Translations under genes and position numbers: made by a program | Part shown: positions 26,754 to 35,214 of the stretch, piece after piece | Layout of the letters: every line of letters begins with the position of its first letter | Numbering within the stretch: the first letter of the stretch is position 1 | The notes under the pieces: generated by a model | The model's input: only the letters and a program-made list of their open reading frames with translations | Databases searched by the model: none | Told to the model about the DNA's origin: nothing | Assembly (NCBI GenBank): GCA_965119745.1 | Contig: OZ221973.1 | Span: 124,001-188,000, forward strand | Direction: 5' to 3' | DNA: 64,000 nucleotides | Origin: CAJFUR01 sp904420575 | GTDB taxonomy: Bacteria; Actinomycetota; Coriobacteriia; Coriobacteriales; Eggerthellaceae

Positions 26754-26838
26754 ACACTTTACGTCTTTCAAGAGCGACAAGCGCGTGAACTGGGAAAATA
26801 AGAGCGAGAAGGGCGAGAATGGCGTGAAAAACGAAAAC

Positions 26839-26848
26839 TTAGGATATT
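26839..26848. repeat. Candidate integrase arm-type site, left end
   Basis: TTAGGATATT, identical to the tandem pair at 63170-63189 next to the right attachment site. It lies 85 bp inside the left core. A related GAGGATAT follows. Short repeats near both ends of a prophage often bind the integrase N-domain or excisionase. Confidence 0.5.
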
Positions 26849-26997
26849 CGGAGGATATGAAATCACCCATCGAAGCGGCGGGAACCGGGCGCGCAAGGCC
26901 GCCTCCCGTCCCGACGGCCCCGCACGCAGAAAGAGCCTCCGGAAATCCTGGCAGACGCGGAGGCTCCCACCCCATTTCGAGGCAAGGAGATCATACC

Positions 26998-27261
26998 ATG
27001 GAAAAGGACGAGAGATACGCACTCGCAGGATTCGCGTTCGAAGGAAACAAGCGACGCGCTCCCATAGAGCGCGTCGAGCCTGCCATCCGCTCGGCCTGCA
27101 AGCGCGTGGAGGCAATAAGGTACTGCATCATCCAGGCGGCGTCGCTCAAGTGCGACGACTCCGACGCGCTGGACGGCGCCGCGCCGTTGATGTTCGACAC
27201 CATGGCGCTGCTGGACGAGGCGGCGGAGGTGCTGCGGGCGTGGCTCAAGGAGGCGAGGTGA
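26998..27261 (+). CDS. Small prophage protein of unknown function
   Basis: 87 residues from the ATG at 26998 (AAGGAG nine bases upstream). An in-frame ATG at 26857 would add 47 low-complexity residues and has GGAGG too close to it, so I prefer the shorter form. Predicted all-helical with no motif I know. Its stop overlaps the GTG start of the recombinase-like gene, so the two are translated together. They are the only plus-strand genes at the lysis end of the prophage. Confidence 0.65.
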   Translation: MEKDERYALAGFAFEGNKRRAPIERVEPAIRSACKRVEAIRYCIIQAASLKCDDSDALDGAAPLMFDTMALLDEAAEVLRAWLKEAR

Positions 27262-27557
27262 GAGCCGACGAGCCGCGCCGCGCCGTAATATACGCCCGCT
27301 ACTCGTCGCACACCCAGCGAGAGGAATCCATAGAAGACCAGGTGCGCGTGTGCCAGGAGGCGGCCGACGAGGCGGGCGACGTGGTGGTGGCGGTCTACAG
27401 CGACGGGCGCTGCGAGTGCGAGCCCGTCCGGCAACTCGAAGCCAACCATAAGCCCGACAGCGAGCACGTGGACGGCATGGCTTTCGACACGTGGACGGAC
27501 TACTTCGAGGACGAGGGCGAGGCGCAAGACTTCGCGGAAGGCTACGAATTGGCCTAG
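27258..27557 (+). CDS. Truncated serine-recombinase N-terminal domain protein
   Basis: 99 residues from the GTG at 27258, which overlaps the previous stop (GTGA) and has AAGGAGG five bases upstream. The first 50 residues (RRAVIYARYSSHTQREESIE, DQVRVCQEAA) match the start of large serine recombinases including the catalytic serine region YARYSS. The rest is acidic and unrelated, and the whole catalytic core plus DNA-binding domain are absent, so it cannot act as an integrase by itself. The good start site suggests it is still expressed, perhaps as a modulator. Confidence 0.7.
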   Translation: MRADEPRRAVIYARYSSHTQREESIEDQVRVCQEAADEAGDVVVAVYSDGRCECEPVRQLEANHKPDSEHVDGMAFDTWTDYFEDEGEAQDFAEGYELA

Positions 27558-27595
27558 ATTTCGGCACGTCACGGAAGCAGCGGCCTTGAACACCG

Positions 27596-27625
27596 AAAGC
27601 GCACCCGCGAGGATGCGCTTTTCCT
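27596..27625. terminator. Bidirectional terminator between convergent genes
   Basis: AAAGCGCA (27596-27603) pairs with TGCGCTTT (27614-27621) and is followed by TTCC on the plus strand and preceded by A-rich bases. It separates the left-end plus-strand genes from the lysis genes on the minus strand. Confidence 0.6.
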
Positions 27626-27688
27626 TTGGGCGAAAGTCCCGGCGTTGAGCCTCCGCTGCAGGGACATGACCATCCGGATGGCGGGCGG

Positions 27689-28621
27689 TCACCAGGTGAA
27701 AAGGACCTGGCTGTCGTTGACGCCGCAGATGCCGTCCACCGCCCGGCAGTGGTCGCGCTGGAAGGCGCGCCACGCCGCCTCCGTGTCAGCCCCGAAGGAG
27801 CGGTCCACCCCACACTTGCCGACGGGGTAGCCCCGGAGCAGGAGCATGGCCTGGACGCAGGCAACCTTCTCGCCCGCGTCGCCGCGGGACACGCCTCCCC
27901 AGGCCTTCCCGGACTTGGCGGCGAAGTCGCCGTCCACGGTGGCGCCGCACGCCTTCTGGGCGGCCCTGACGCACGCCCGCTTCGACGCCCTTCCCGGCTG
28001 GTCGTCCTCGGCGATCCCCGCTCCGTACTCGACGTTGAGCCAGTGCTGCACCTCGATCACCGTGTCTATGGCGCCGGTGGGGGCCGTGGGCTGGTTCGGC
28101 GCGGGCGCGGCCCCGCCGCCAACGAGCGCGGCGCATATGGCCTCCGCGATCTTGGCGGGCGTGGACGCGTTGTAGGCGTCCCGGTCGGCTTCGCTGTCCA
28201 CGAAGCACGTCTCCAGCAGCATGGCGGGCGCGTTGGTCTTTGCCAGCACCGTGAAGTTCGCCGTCTTGTGTCCCCGGTCGCGGATGCCGAGGCATGAGGC
28301 CACGGCGGCCGACAGCCTGGGGGCCATGCCGCGCGCCGCGCTGCCGGCCGTCGTCCACACCTCCGCCCCCGTGCCCCCGCCCGCGTTGAGGTGGATGCTG
28401 ACGAACAGGTCGACGCCGGCCTTGTTCGCGCGCTGGGCGCGGCCGGTCAGGTACTCGGCCTCGCCGTCGCCAGGCGTCACGTCCACCACCTCGTGCCCCC
28501 TGGCGCGCAGGATGCCGATGACCTCACGGCCGATGCGCCTGTCCTCCGCCAGCTCGTCCAGGTATCCCGACGCCCCGGGGCTCTTGGGGCAGTGCCCCAT
28601 GTCTATAGCTATCTTTGCCAA
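27689..28621 (-). CDS. Endolysin: N-acetylmuramoyl-L-alanine amidase (Amidase_3)
   Basis: 310 residues. The N-terminal amidase domain has the zinc-site pattern of this family: MGHCPKSPGA near residue 8, SIHLNAGGG near residue 75 and LLETCFVDSEAD near residue 137. From about residue 185 the C-terminus looks like cell-wall-binding, peptidoglycan-binding-type repeats (VIEVQHWLN, VACVQAMLLLRGYPVG, AWRAFQRDHCRAVDG). It is the last late gene, downstream of the holin, and would cut the amide bond between muramic acid and the stem peptide at lysis. Confidence 0.93.
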   Translation of the reverse strand: MAKIAIDMGHCPKSPGASGYLDELAEDRRIGREVIGILRARGHEVVDVTPGDGEAEYLTGRAQRANKAGVDLFVSIHLNAGGGTGAEVWTTAGSAARGMAPRLSAAVASCLGIRDRGHKTANFTVLAKTNAPAMLLETCFVDSEADRDAYNASTPAKIAEAICAALVGGGAAPAPNQPTAPTGAIDTVIEVQHWLNVEYGAGIAEDDQPGRASKRACVRAAQKACGATVDGDFAAKSGKAWGGVSRGDAGEKVACVQAMLLLRGYPVGKCGVDRSFGADTEAAWRAFQRDHCRAVDGICGVNDSQVLFTW

Positions 28622-28631
28622 TGTGCCCTCC

Positions 28632-28880
28632 TTAGACGTAGCCGCGCAGGATCTCCCCCGCGCCGCCCTCGATCACGTAATGGGTGCCGCAAGCGTCGAA
28701 CGCCACGGCCCCGGTCTCGCGCGCCTGCTCCTTCTGGCGCTCGTCCAGCAGCGGCAGGTCGTCGGCCACGGCGAACTGCGGCTGCGGCCCGGGCGCCTCT
28801 CCGGGCACGGCGATCAGGGCGCAGAAGGCGGCCGCCATGACGGCCAGGGCGGCAAGCTCCGCCGCCAGCAGCCGCCTCAC
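28632..28880 (-). CDS. Small membrane-anchored lysis-cassette protein, unknown
   Basis: 82 residues from a GTG at 28880 that overlaps the holin stop codon (GTGA). One N-terminal transmembrane helix (LLAAELAALAVMAAAFCALI) is followed by a hydrophilic domain of about 50 residues. Its place between holin and endolysin suggests a role in lysis timing or outer envelope disruption, but no family is recognised. Confidence 0.6.
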   Translation of the reverse strand: MRRLLAAELAALAVMAAAFCALIAVPGEAPGPQPQFAVADDLPLLDERQKEQARETGAVAFDACGTHYVIEGGAGEILRGYV

Positions 28881-29113
28881 TCGCCCTTGCCCTTGATCTG
28901 CGCGACGCTCGCGCCGCCGTCCACCTCTGGGATGCCCGCCACGCTCGTGAGCAGCGACAGGATGGCCGCCAGAAGCGCCGCGGAGCCGCACAGCAGCCAG
29001 TCCACCTCCCCCATGCACGCCGACGCCCCGATGGCGCCTATGGCCGCCTGCGCGGCCGTCTTGACCGCGCGCACGGCCGCGGCCTTCGCCCATTGCTCGA
29101 TGTTCGTTTTCAT
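28877..29113 (-). CDS. Holin (phage r1t holin family)
   Basis: 78 residues from the ATG at 29113. The pattern WAKAAAVRAVKTAAQAAIGA, MGEVDWL and AILSLLTSVAGIPEVD matches the r1t-type holins: two membrane helices with a short charged end. It forms the pore that releases the amidase to the cell wall. It overlaps the following gene by 4 bp and the preceding coiled-coil gene's stop by 4 bp. Confidence 0.9.
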   Translation of the reverse strand: MKTNIEQWAKAAAVRAVKTAAQAAIGAIGASACMGEVDWLLCGSAALLAAILSLLTSVAGIPEVDGGASVAQIKGKGE

Positions 29114-29451
29114 TCCGTTCCTCCTATCCTCATGTTCCTCACTTCCTCCTTCAGCTCGTCGTGGCGCTTCCATTGCGTCTCGACCTGCGTCTCCAGCGTC
29201 CCGATGCGCCGCTCGTGGTCGTCCGACCTGTCTGCCAGCTTGTCCAGCTTCGAGCAGATGACCGTCACGTCGCGTCGCGTCGTGCTGGTGTCCGCCTTGA
29301 TCTGCGCCAGCGCCTCGATGCTCTCCTTGTCGTCCTTGCGTCCCCGCGAGCGCCACGCGGCGAGCGCGCAGGCTGCCGCGACGAGGCCGAATGCGACGTA
29401 CAGCACGTCCCCGAGCGTCACGCTCGCGTCCAGTCCCAGCACGTCATTCAC
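29110..29451 (-). CDS. Membrane-anchored coiled-coil protein of the lysis/tail region
   Basis: 113 residues if the GTG at 29451 is used; the ribosome site is close, so the start is uncertain. One transmembrane helix (LGDVLYVAFGLVAAACALAA) is followed by a charged, heptad-rich segment (KLDKLADRSDDHERRIGTLE) predicted as coiled coil. Such proteins are common next to holins in actinobacterial phages; function unknown. Confidence 0.65.
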   Translation of the reverse strand: MNDVLGLDASVTLGDVLYVAFGLVAAACALAAWRSRGRKDDKESIEALAQIKADTSTTRRDVTVICSKLDKLADRSDDHERRIGTLETQVETQWKRHDELKEEVRNMRIGGTE

Positions 29452-30034
29452 CCCCTCCCGCTTTCTCCCATCCATGGACGCCCGGCTCCCACACGTTGGC
29501 GCCGATGGCGCTTCTCCACCTCTCCCCGCCGTGGAGGACGACCGCGCCCTCGGCGTAGGCGTCGTGGGCGCCCGTTGGCTGCGTCCACCTCTCCGTGCCG
29601 TCGGCTGCCACGTCGACGCGCGACCAGAGCGCGGGGACGAGGGGAGGCTCCCAGCCTGTCTGCGAGGCGTGCGCCTGCAGGCAGCGGTAGAGGCCCCTTC
29701 CGTGGCGCACGACGGCCCGCGCGGCGTAGTCAACGCCCGCGCCCCACTCCGGGCAGAGGGCGTTCACGCCCATGGCCGACTCGTCGTCCAGGTCGAGGGA
29801 CGCCACGAAGAGCATGGCGGCCGCGCGCACCTGCCCCGCCACGGCGTCGGCCGCGACCGCTTCCGCCCGCGCCTCCTCCTGCTCGGCCATCTCGGCGAGT
29901 TCCGCCTCCGAGTACCCGACCCACTCGCGCACGCACTCGTAGTCATCGTCAGCCCACGCGAACTTCGTGATGTCGTCGATAGGCTCGGCGCCCGCCTTTA
30001 TTCGGCGCGTCTCGGCCCAGTAGCCCTTTTCCAT
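29444..30034 (-). CDS. Tail/baseplate-associated protein with carbohydrate-binding-like repeats
   Basis: 196 residues from the ATG at 30034, which overlaps the preceding stop (TGATG). After a helical Glu/Ala-rich region (about 45-85) there are two segments of the CBM5/12-like type: W....DYAARAVVRHGRGLYRC with SQTGWEPPLVPALWSRV, and AYAEGAVVLHGGERWRS with NVWEPG. Such domains bind surface sugars and fit a host-contact role at the tail tip. Confidence 0.65.
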   Translation of the reverse strand: MEKGYWAETRRIKAGAEPIDDITKFAWADDDYECVREWVGYSEAELAEMAEQEEARAEAVAADAVAGQVRAAAMLFVASLDLDDESAMGVNALCPEWGAGVDYAARAVVRHGRGLYRCLQAHASQTGWEPPLVPALWSRVDVAADGTERWTQPTGAHDAYAEGAVVLHGGERWRSAIGANVWEPGVHGWEKAGGGE

Positions 30035-30699
30035 CACTTCCACCTCCCCCGCGCCTGCATGACGACGTAGCCGCCCCTGTTGTACGTGCCGCTGTTCGGC
30101 GTGATCACCCACAGGTTCGGCGCGGTCGTCGCCGTTTGAAAATTTGCCTGCGTCGTGTAGCCGCCCATCTGGTAGTCGCCGTTGCCGCTTCCGTCGAGGC
30201 AGTGCCAGACGTATGGGATCCCCACGAACTCGAAGGGCCACGGCCCAGGCGAGAGAGCGTTTGCCGAGCTGTAGAGGCTCCCCCAGCCGGACACGGAGGT
30301 AACGGGGAACGTCCACATGTTCCATACCTCCGCGAACCCGCTCGCCCGCTTCTCGTAGTACCAGCCGCCGCTCGTGCCCTGGGCCACCACGTGGTCGGCC
30401 ATCCCGAGGTCGGCGGGCGCGGGCAGCGGCTCGCCTCCCACGCGGCCTATCGCGGCGCACTTGCCGTCCATGTTCGCCACGAGCACCCTGTCGCCGACCG
30501 CCGCCGTGCAGCAGTTCGCGCACCGGGTCGTGACGGACGACGCGTTGAGGCGCACCTGGTAGGACCCGTCCGCGTTCACGGCCGCCACCATGCCGTAGCA
30601 CGGCTCGGACGGCGGGCGCTTGGCCGGAAAGCCGAACGCGTCCGCCACGTCGTCGAGCGTGGGGGCGTACATGTCGCTAGACATGTTAAGTCTCGTCAT
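30034..30699 (-). CDS. Phage tail protein of unknown function
   Basis: 221 residues. An N-terminal part with GMVAAVNADGSYQVRLN and CANCCTAAVGDRVLVANMDG resembles a small beta-barrel; the C-terminal half is rich in aromatic residues, Gly and Ser (WYYEKRASGFAEVWNMW), like tail-fibre tips. It overlaps the neighbours at both ends in the tail gene block. It is probably a baseplate or receptor-binding component. Confidence 0.6.
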   Translation of the reverse strand: MTRLNMSSDMYAPTLDDVADAFGFPAKRPPSEPCYGMVAAVNADGSYQVRLNASSVTTRCANCCTAAVGDRVLVANMDGKCAAIGRVGGEPLPAPADLGMADHVVAQGTSGGWYYEKRASGFAEVWNMWTFPVTSVSGWGSLYSSANALSPGPWPFEFVGIPYVWHCLDGSGNGDYQMGGYTTQANFQTATTAPNLWVITPNSGTYNRGGYVVMQARGRWK

Positions 30700-31801
30700 G
30701 CCAGAGTATCCCTCCTTCCGTCTCCGTCTTCAGCTCGCTGCGGACGAACCGCCGCAGCTCGGTGTCGCACCTGCATTCGGGCGACAGGTCGATCCTCATC
30801 GACGTGACGCACCCTCCCCACCCGATGCCGGCCGCCCGGTAGTCCACCGACACGGCGTCCCCCGGCGCTATCGGCACCCACGGATGGGCCATCTTGACGT
30901 GCTCCACCTTGGCCATGTTGTCGACGGCCCGCTGCCTCGTCTCCTCCTTGAGGCTCTCGAGCCTCGCCTCCACGGTCTCGCCCTCCAGCACGCTCGCCCG
31001 CCGGAAGTCCGTGGCCTCGTCCATGTTGGCGGTCGAGAACCACGCGGAGGGGTCGGTCACCGACGTGGACGCCCACAGGCTCTCCCTGTCGTTGGCGTAG
31101 GACGCGGCGAACACGTTGCACACGTCGAAGTCCTTCCTCGGCACGACCTCGGGGTGCATGATGGACCGCTCGTCGTCGGCGAACTCCATCGCGACGGGCC
31201 GCTCCCCCGGCTCGGAGCGGCGCTCCATCTGCACGACGCCGTAGGCGTCGGGCCAGCACGCGGAGAACCCGGCCATGTCGAGCAGGCCGTTGACGATCTC
31301 CAGGTACGTCTTGCCAGCGTCGAACGTGTAGTCCTCGCGCACCTCGTAGGCGGTCGCTTCCGGGCTGTTGACGCGCAGCCCGCATCCCTCGACGAGACCG
31401 ATCGCGAGCTGCACCGCCTGCGTCCCCGCAGCCACGGTGAAGGGGAACCTGTACCGCTTGGACTGAAGTATCCTCAAAACCGACGAGCACTCCAGCGTCC
31501 CCGCCACGGCCGCGCCGTCGTAGGAGGGCTCCGCGCAGGAGAACAGGAGCGTCGCCAGGGCGAACTCTCCCCTCTCGCCGTGCTGGTCGGCGAAGGAGTA
31601 GTACACCCTCACCACGCCCCTCTCGTCGGGCATGGCCTCGCCCTCGAAGGAGAGGCTCCCGGACGCCTTGAGGTCGGAGAGGGCGGACAGCTCGATCGTG
31701 CCGCCCGTCACCTGCGGCCAGGCCGCGCCCTCGCTCCAGTCCGACCGGTCGACGCGGCGGTACTCGAAGGACTCTTCCTTCCTGTTGCCGAACCAGTCCA
31801 C
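30686..31801 (-). CDS. Baseplate hub-like tail protein
   Basis: 371 residues in the usual place for the tail-associated hub, downstream of the distal tail protein and upstream of receptor-binding genes. Segments such as FEGEAMPDERGVVRVYYSF, RILQSKRYRFPFTVAAG and APGDAVSVDYRAAGIGWGG are compatible with a gp27-like hub fold, but this rests on position and general pattern. It overlaps the next gene by 14 bp and is 1 bp from the FnIII protein gene. Confidence 0.6.
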   Translation of the reverse strand: MDWFGNRKEESFEYRRVDRSDWSEGAAWPQVTGGTIELSALSDLKASGSLSFEGEAMPDERGVVRVYYSFADQHGERGEFALATLLFSCAEPSYDGAAVAGTLECSSVLRILQSKRYRFPFTVAAGTQAVQLAIGLVEGCGLRVNSPEATAYEVREDYTFDAGKTYLEIVNGLLDMAGFSACWPDAYGVVQMERRSEPGERPVAMEFADDERSIMHPEVVPRKDFDVCNVFAASYANDRESLWASTSVTDPSAWFSTANMDEATDFRRASVLEGETVEARLESLKEETRQRAVDNMAKVEHVKMAHPWVPIAPGDAVSVDYRAAGIGWGGCVTSMRIDLSPECRCDTELRRFVRSELKTETEGGILWHDET

Positions 31802-31802
31802 G

Positions 31803-34800
31803 TCACAGCACCTCCCCGTCGATGCGCGCCATGATCAGGCTCACGGTCTCCACGAAGCGCCCCATGCCCGTGGTCGCCGCCAGGGACACGTCGGCGTCGC
31901 AGTGGAACACGTCGCCGTCCACGGACTTGTACACGCCCCGCCCGCCGGCGCCCATGAACGCCCGGAACGCCTCGGCATGCTCGCGCTCCAGCAGCACGGC
32001 GGACACGGTGCGCTCGTCGGAAAGATGCACGCCGTCGAACGACACGGGCCACCTGCGCCCCGCGAACAGCACCCGCTTCCTCGACGGCCGGGCGTGGCTC
32101 TCCTGCCGCTCGGGGTTCCACATCGCCTTCGCGATGCCCGAAGCCCCCCAGTACAGGTAGAACCACGGCGAGGCCAGCCGCGCGGGCACCTCCCTCGTGG
32201 AGTAGGCCCCGGAGGCCGCGAAGGCCACCACGTCGTAGCGGTAGTCGGCGTTCACGGGCGCGTATTTGTCCACCAGCGCCGCGCCGGGGGCAAGCCCCTC
32301 GCCCAGGCACGTGCGCCCGTTGGAGGACACGCGGTAGACGGCGACGGACTCTGCGTCGGCCCGCATGGGGCCGTAGTCCGCGTCGGCGTACTCTATCCTC
32401 ACGTCCGCAGGCACGTCCGAGTCGGCCCAGACGTTGGCGACCTGGGAGGGCAGCGCCGGCATGTCGATGGCGCCGAGCGGGACCTCCACGGGCTCGGCCA
32501 GCCTCATGGCGTCCTGCTGCGCTTCGAGGGACTGCGTCCCGTCCCACGCCTCGCCGCTCACCCGCTGCACCAGCGTCAGGCTGCCCTGCGCGTCCGCGCG
32601 CACCTCGTCCCTCGTGCCGTCGGGGAGCCTGCGCAGCTCGTGGCCCTGCAGGTCGATGGGTGTTGCGGAGACGGCGCAGGGCTCGTATCCCACCGCATCC
32701 GTCCCGTATGCCAGCATCGGCCAGACGGTGGCGTCCACGGCGACGCCTATCGGCGCGGAGACGTAGAAGACCGCGTGATGGGTGCCAGGCGGCGCCGTGA
32801 AGGTGGGGTTCTGGCCGGCGTGCGCCACAAGCAGGTTTCTCCCTCCGGCGTCGTATAGGTAGACGTAGGCGAGCGGCGAGCCGCCGTCCTCCCCTTCCAC
32901 GTCCCGGGAGACCGTGTAGGTCGCGCCGGGGACGACGCGGCCCTCGACCGTCTTCGATATGGCGGCGAACGCGGTCGCGGTTCCCGAGACGTGGACGCTC
33001 CCGTCCTCGCCGACGGAAAACGTGACGCCGTTCGCGGTACTGCCCGCCAGCTTCGGGAACAGGTTCCCGCCCGCCACGTTCAGCGCCACGCTCGACACGC
33101 TCGTCAGGCCGGGAGGCGAGTACGGCTGCGGCTCCGCGCCCTCCGCTAACATGGGGAAGGCGGTGCCGCTTGCGGCGACGCCGGCGTTGACGTACACTCC
33201 CGCGAGGGTCGTCGCCGCCTCTCCGGGGACGGTGAACGTCACTGGCTCGGCCGCGTCGGCGATATAGGTCTCTCCGGCCACGTACTCGCCTGCCGCGTCC
33301 CTGAACTGGACGTACACGTCGAAGGTGCCGGCGTGCGCGTTGGGGGAGAGCGTGTACTGGCGGCCAGGCGCCAGGCCGATGTAGCCGAAGATTCCGGCCC
33401 ATCCGGTCGCCGTTCCGTTGACCGTGACGCTGCCGTCCTCGTTGACCGTGAACGTCACGCCGTTCATGGCCGTGGCGGAGAGCGTCGGGAACAGGTTCTG
33501 CCGCGTCTCGCCGTACACGGAGAAGCCCAGAAGCGGCTCCCCGGCGCAGGCGTCCTCCACGTGGGCGACGGGCGCGGGCGCGGTCTCCGACCACTCGTTG
33601 GGCGCGACGCCCACGAGCAGCGACACGTGGCCCGTGTCGGCGTCCGGGTCGACCTCCAGGGTCGCCAGGCACGGCTCCACGAAGTCGACCGACACCTCGC
33701 GCATGGCCGTGGCCGACAGCTGCGAGGACGAGCGCGCCGTTGCCACAAGCGTGTAGGACCCGCCGTTCTCTGGCAGCCACTCGGAAGGCAGCACGTCGAA
33801 CTCCGACTGGGTGCCGCACTGCCGCTCGTATACCGTGCGGCCGCCCGACTCGACGCGCACCGAGAGGTCGGCGAGCGTCCCCGACACGTCGTCGTAGTCC
33901 AGCCGCACGTGCAGCGGCATGTCCTCCACGACGTGCCCGCTGTCCGGCTCGGCGAACACCAGGGTCGGGGCCTGGCGCACGTAGAACGTGCGCGTGCCGC
34001 TCCAGTCGCCGTAGTCCGCGTGCGCGCCCTTGGTGCGCACCATGAACTGCACGGCGGAGTTGGCCGGGAACGCGTTGTCGATCTCGACGGACTGGGCGTC
34101 CCCCTCCACCTCCACGTCGGTCCATCCCTCGGCGTCGGCCAGCGCGTAGGACGCCTGCGCCGCCGTCTGCGCGGAGCCGTCCTCCGGGTTGTGCCGCCAC
34201 GAGAGGGCTATCGTCTCCTGCGACGTCGGCACCACCACGCCCGAGGCGGGCGCCACGACGGTGGGAGCGCCCGGCGGGCATATGGTCACGACCGCGTTCG
34301 ACGCGGGCGACCAGGCAGAGGCCAGGCTGCCGCGCGTGTTGCGCGCCCGGTAGTACCACGTGCCGCCGGGCGGCGTGTCCAGGGCCGCAGTGACGGGCGC
34401 GCCCTCGGCCGTCTGCACCGTCTCCCACGCCTCGCCGTCGGCCGATCGTTGCAGCTCCAGCGCGGTGGCCGTGTTCGCCGGGTTGTCGATGTCGAGCGCC
34501 ACGGTGTTGGCGTCCGTCCTCGATCCCGTCACGGACGCGGGCGCGGCGGGCGTGTTGTGCGTCGCCGCCGTGGCGGCCGTGTATGCGCCGTCGCCCGCCG
34601 CGTTGTACGGGCGGAGGCGGTAGCTGTAGGAGTGGTTGGCCGACGTGGACGTGTCGGCGTAGGACGTGGCCGAGCCGGACAGGCTGGCGATCTGGCTCCA
34701 TGCGCCTCCGTCCACCGACCTCTCCACCTTGACGCTCGCGTACGGGCGCGCCGTGGTCGGGTGGTTCGCCCACGAGAGCGTGTTCTTGGCGTCCGAGTCG

Positions 34801-35195
34801 CGCACGTGCGCCAGCCCCGTTATCGCGTTGGGCGCCCACGTCGGCGTCGGCGGCGTCCACGTGTGGGAGAGCGACGCGCTGTGCGTGCTGCTGCCCCAGT
34901 ATCCTGCCGACCAGGAGAACGACAGGCTGGAGCCGTAGGTCACGTAGGCGTAGGTCCAGCCGGTCGTGGCCACCTCGGCACCCGAGTAGTTGGCCGAGGT
35001 CAGCGTGCATCCCTTGCACCAGTCGTCGAACTGCAGGACGGAGCCTGCCCACGACCCGTAGGAGTACACTCCGCGCCGCCAGCGCACGTAGCTCTGCGTC
35101 TCGGACTGGCTGAGCACTTCGTACTCCACCCACGTGTAGAAGTACGCGCTGCCGCCTGAACGGTAATAGTGCTTCGATCCTTCTATTCTGGTCAT
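31803..35195 (-). CDS. Large tail protein with fibronectin type III domains
   Basis: 1130 residues from the ATG at 35195 (AGGAGG eleven bases upstream). The first 120 residues are rich in Tyr, Trp and Ser; FnIII-like modules follow (WSQIASLSGSATSYADTSTS with YSYRLRPYNAAGDGAY; TWYYRARNTRGSLASAWSP). The middle has two similar blocks with NLFPxLxxxxxNGVTFxVxEDGSVxVxGTAT, an internal duplication. The C-terminal 150 residues (WFYLYWGASGIAKAMWNPER onward) may be the part that fits to the tail. It likely contacts host surface sugars. Confidence 0.8.
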   Translation of the reverse strand: MTRIEGSKHYYRSGGSAYFYTWVEYEVLSQSETQSYVRWRRGVYSYGSWAGSVLQFDDWCKGCTLTSANYSGAEVATTGWTYAYVTYGSSLSFSWSAGYWGSSTHSASLSHTWTPPTPTWAPNAITGLAHVRDSDAKNTLSWANHPTTARPYASVKVERSVDGGAWSQIASLSGSATSYADTSTSANHSYSYRLRPYNAAGDGAYTAATAATHNTPAAPASVTGSRTDANTVALDIDNPANTATALELQRSADGEAWETVQTAEGAPVTAALDTPPGGTWYYRARNTRGSLASAWSPASNAVVTICPPGAPTVVAPASGVVVPTSQETIALSWRHNPEDGSAQTAAQASYALADAEGWTDVEVEGDAQSVEIDNAFPANSAVQFMVRTKGAHADYGDWSGTRTFYVRQAPTLVFAEPDSGHVVEDMPLHVRLDYDDVSGTLADLSVRVESGGRTVYERQCGTQSEFDVLPSEWLPENGGSYTLVATARSSSQLSATAMREVSVDFVEPCLATLEVDPDADTGHVSLLVGVAPNEWSETAPAPVAHVEDACAGEPLLGFSVYGETRQNLFPTLSATAMNGVTFTVNEDGSVTVNGTATGWAGIFGYIGLAPGRQYTLSPNAHAGTFDVYVQFRDAAGEYVAGETYIADAAEPVTFTVPGEAATTLAGVYVNAGVAASGTAFPMLAEGAEPQPYSPPGLTSVSSVALNVAGGNLFPKLAGSTANGVTFSVGEDGSVHVSGTATAFAAISKTVEGRVVPGATYTVSRDVEGEDGGSPLAYVYLYDAGGRNLLVAHAGQNPTFTAPPGTHHAVFYVSAPIGVAVDATVWPMLAYGTDAVGYEPCAVSATPIDLQGHELRRLPDGTRDEVRADAQGSLTLVQRVSGEAWDGTQSLEAQQDAMRLAEPVEVPLGAIDMPALPSQVANVWADSDVPADVRIEYADADYGPMRADAESVAVYRVSSNGRTCLGEGLAPGAALVDKYAPVNADYRYDVVAFAASGAYSTREVPARLASPWFYLYWGASGIAKAMWNPERQESHARPSRKRVLFAGRRWPVSFDGVHLSDERTVSAVLLEREHAEAFRAFMGAGGRGVYKSVDGDVFHCDADVSLAATTGMGRFVETVSLIMARIDGEVL

Positions 35196-35214
35196 TTCTT
35201 GGTTTTCCTCCTTC

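Noticed and set aside
33333..35159. Long plus-strand open frame opposite the FnIII tail protein
   Set aside because: Arg/Gly/Val-rich shadow of the true minus-strand gene; no motif.
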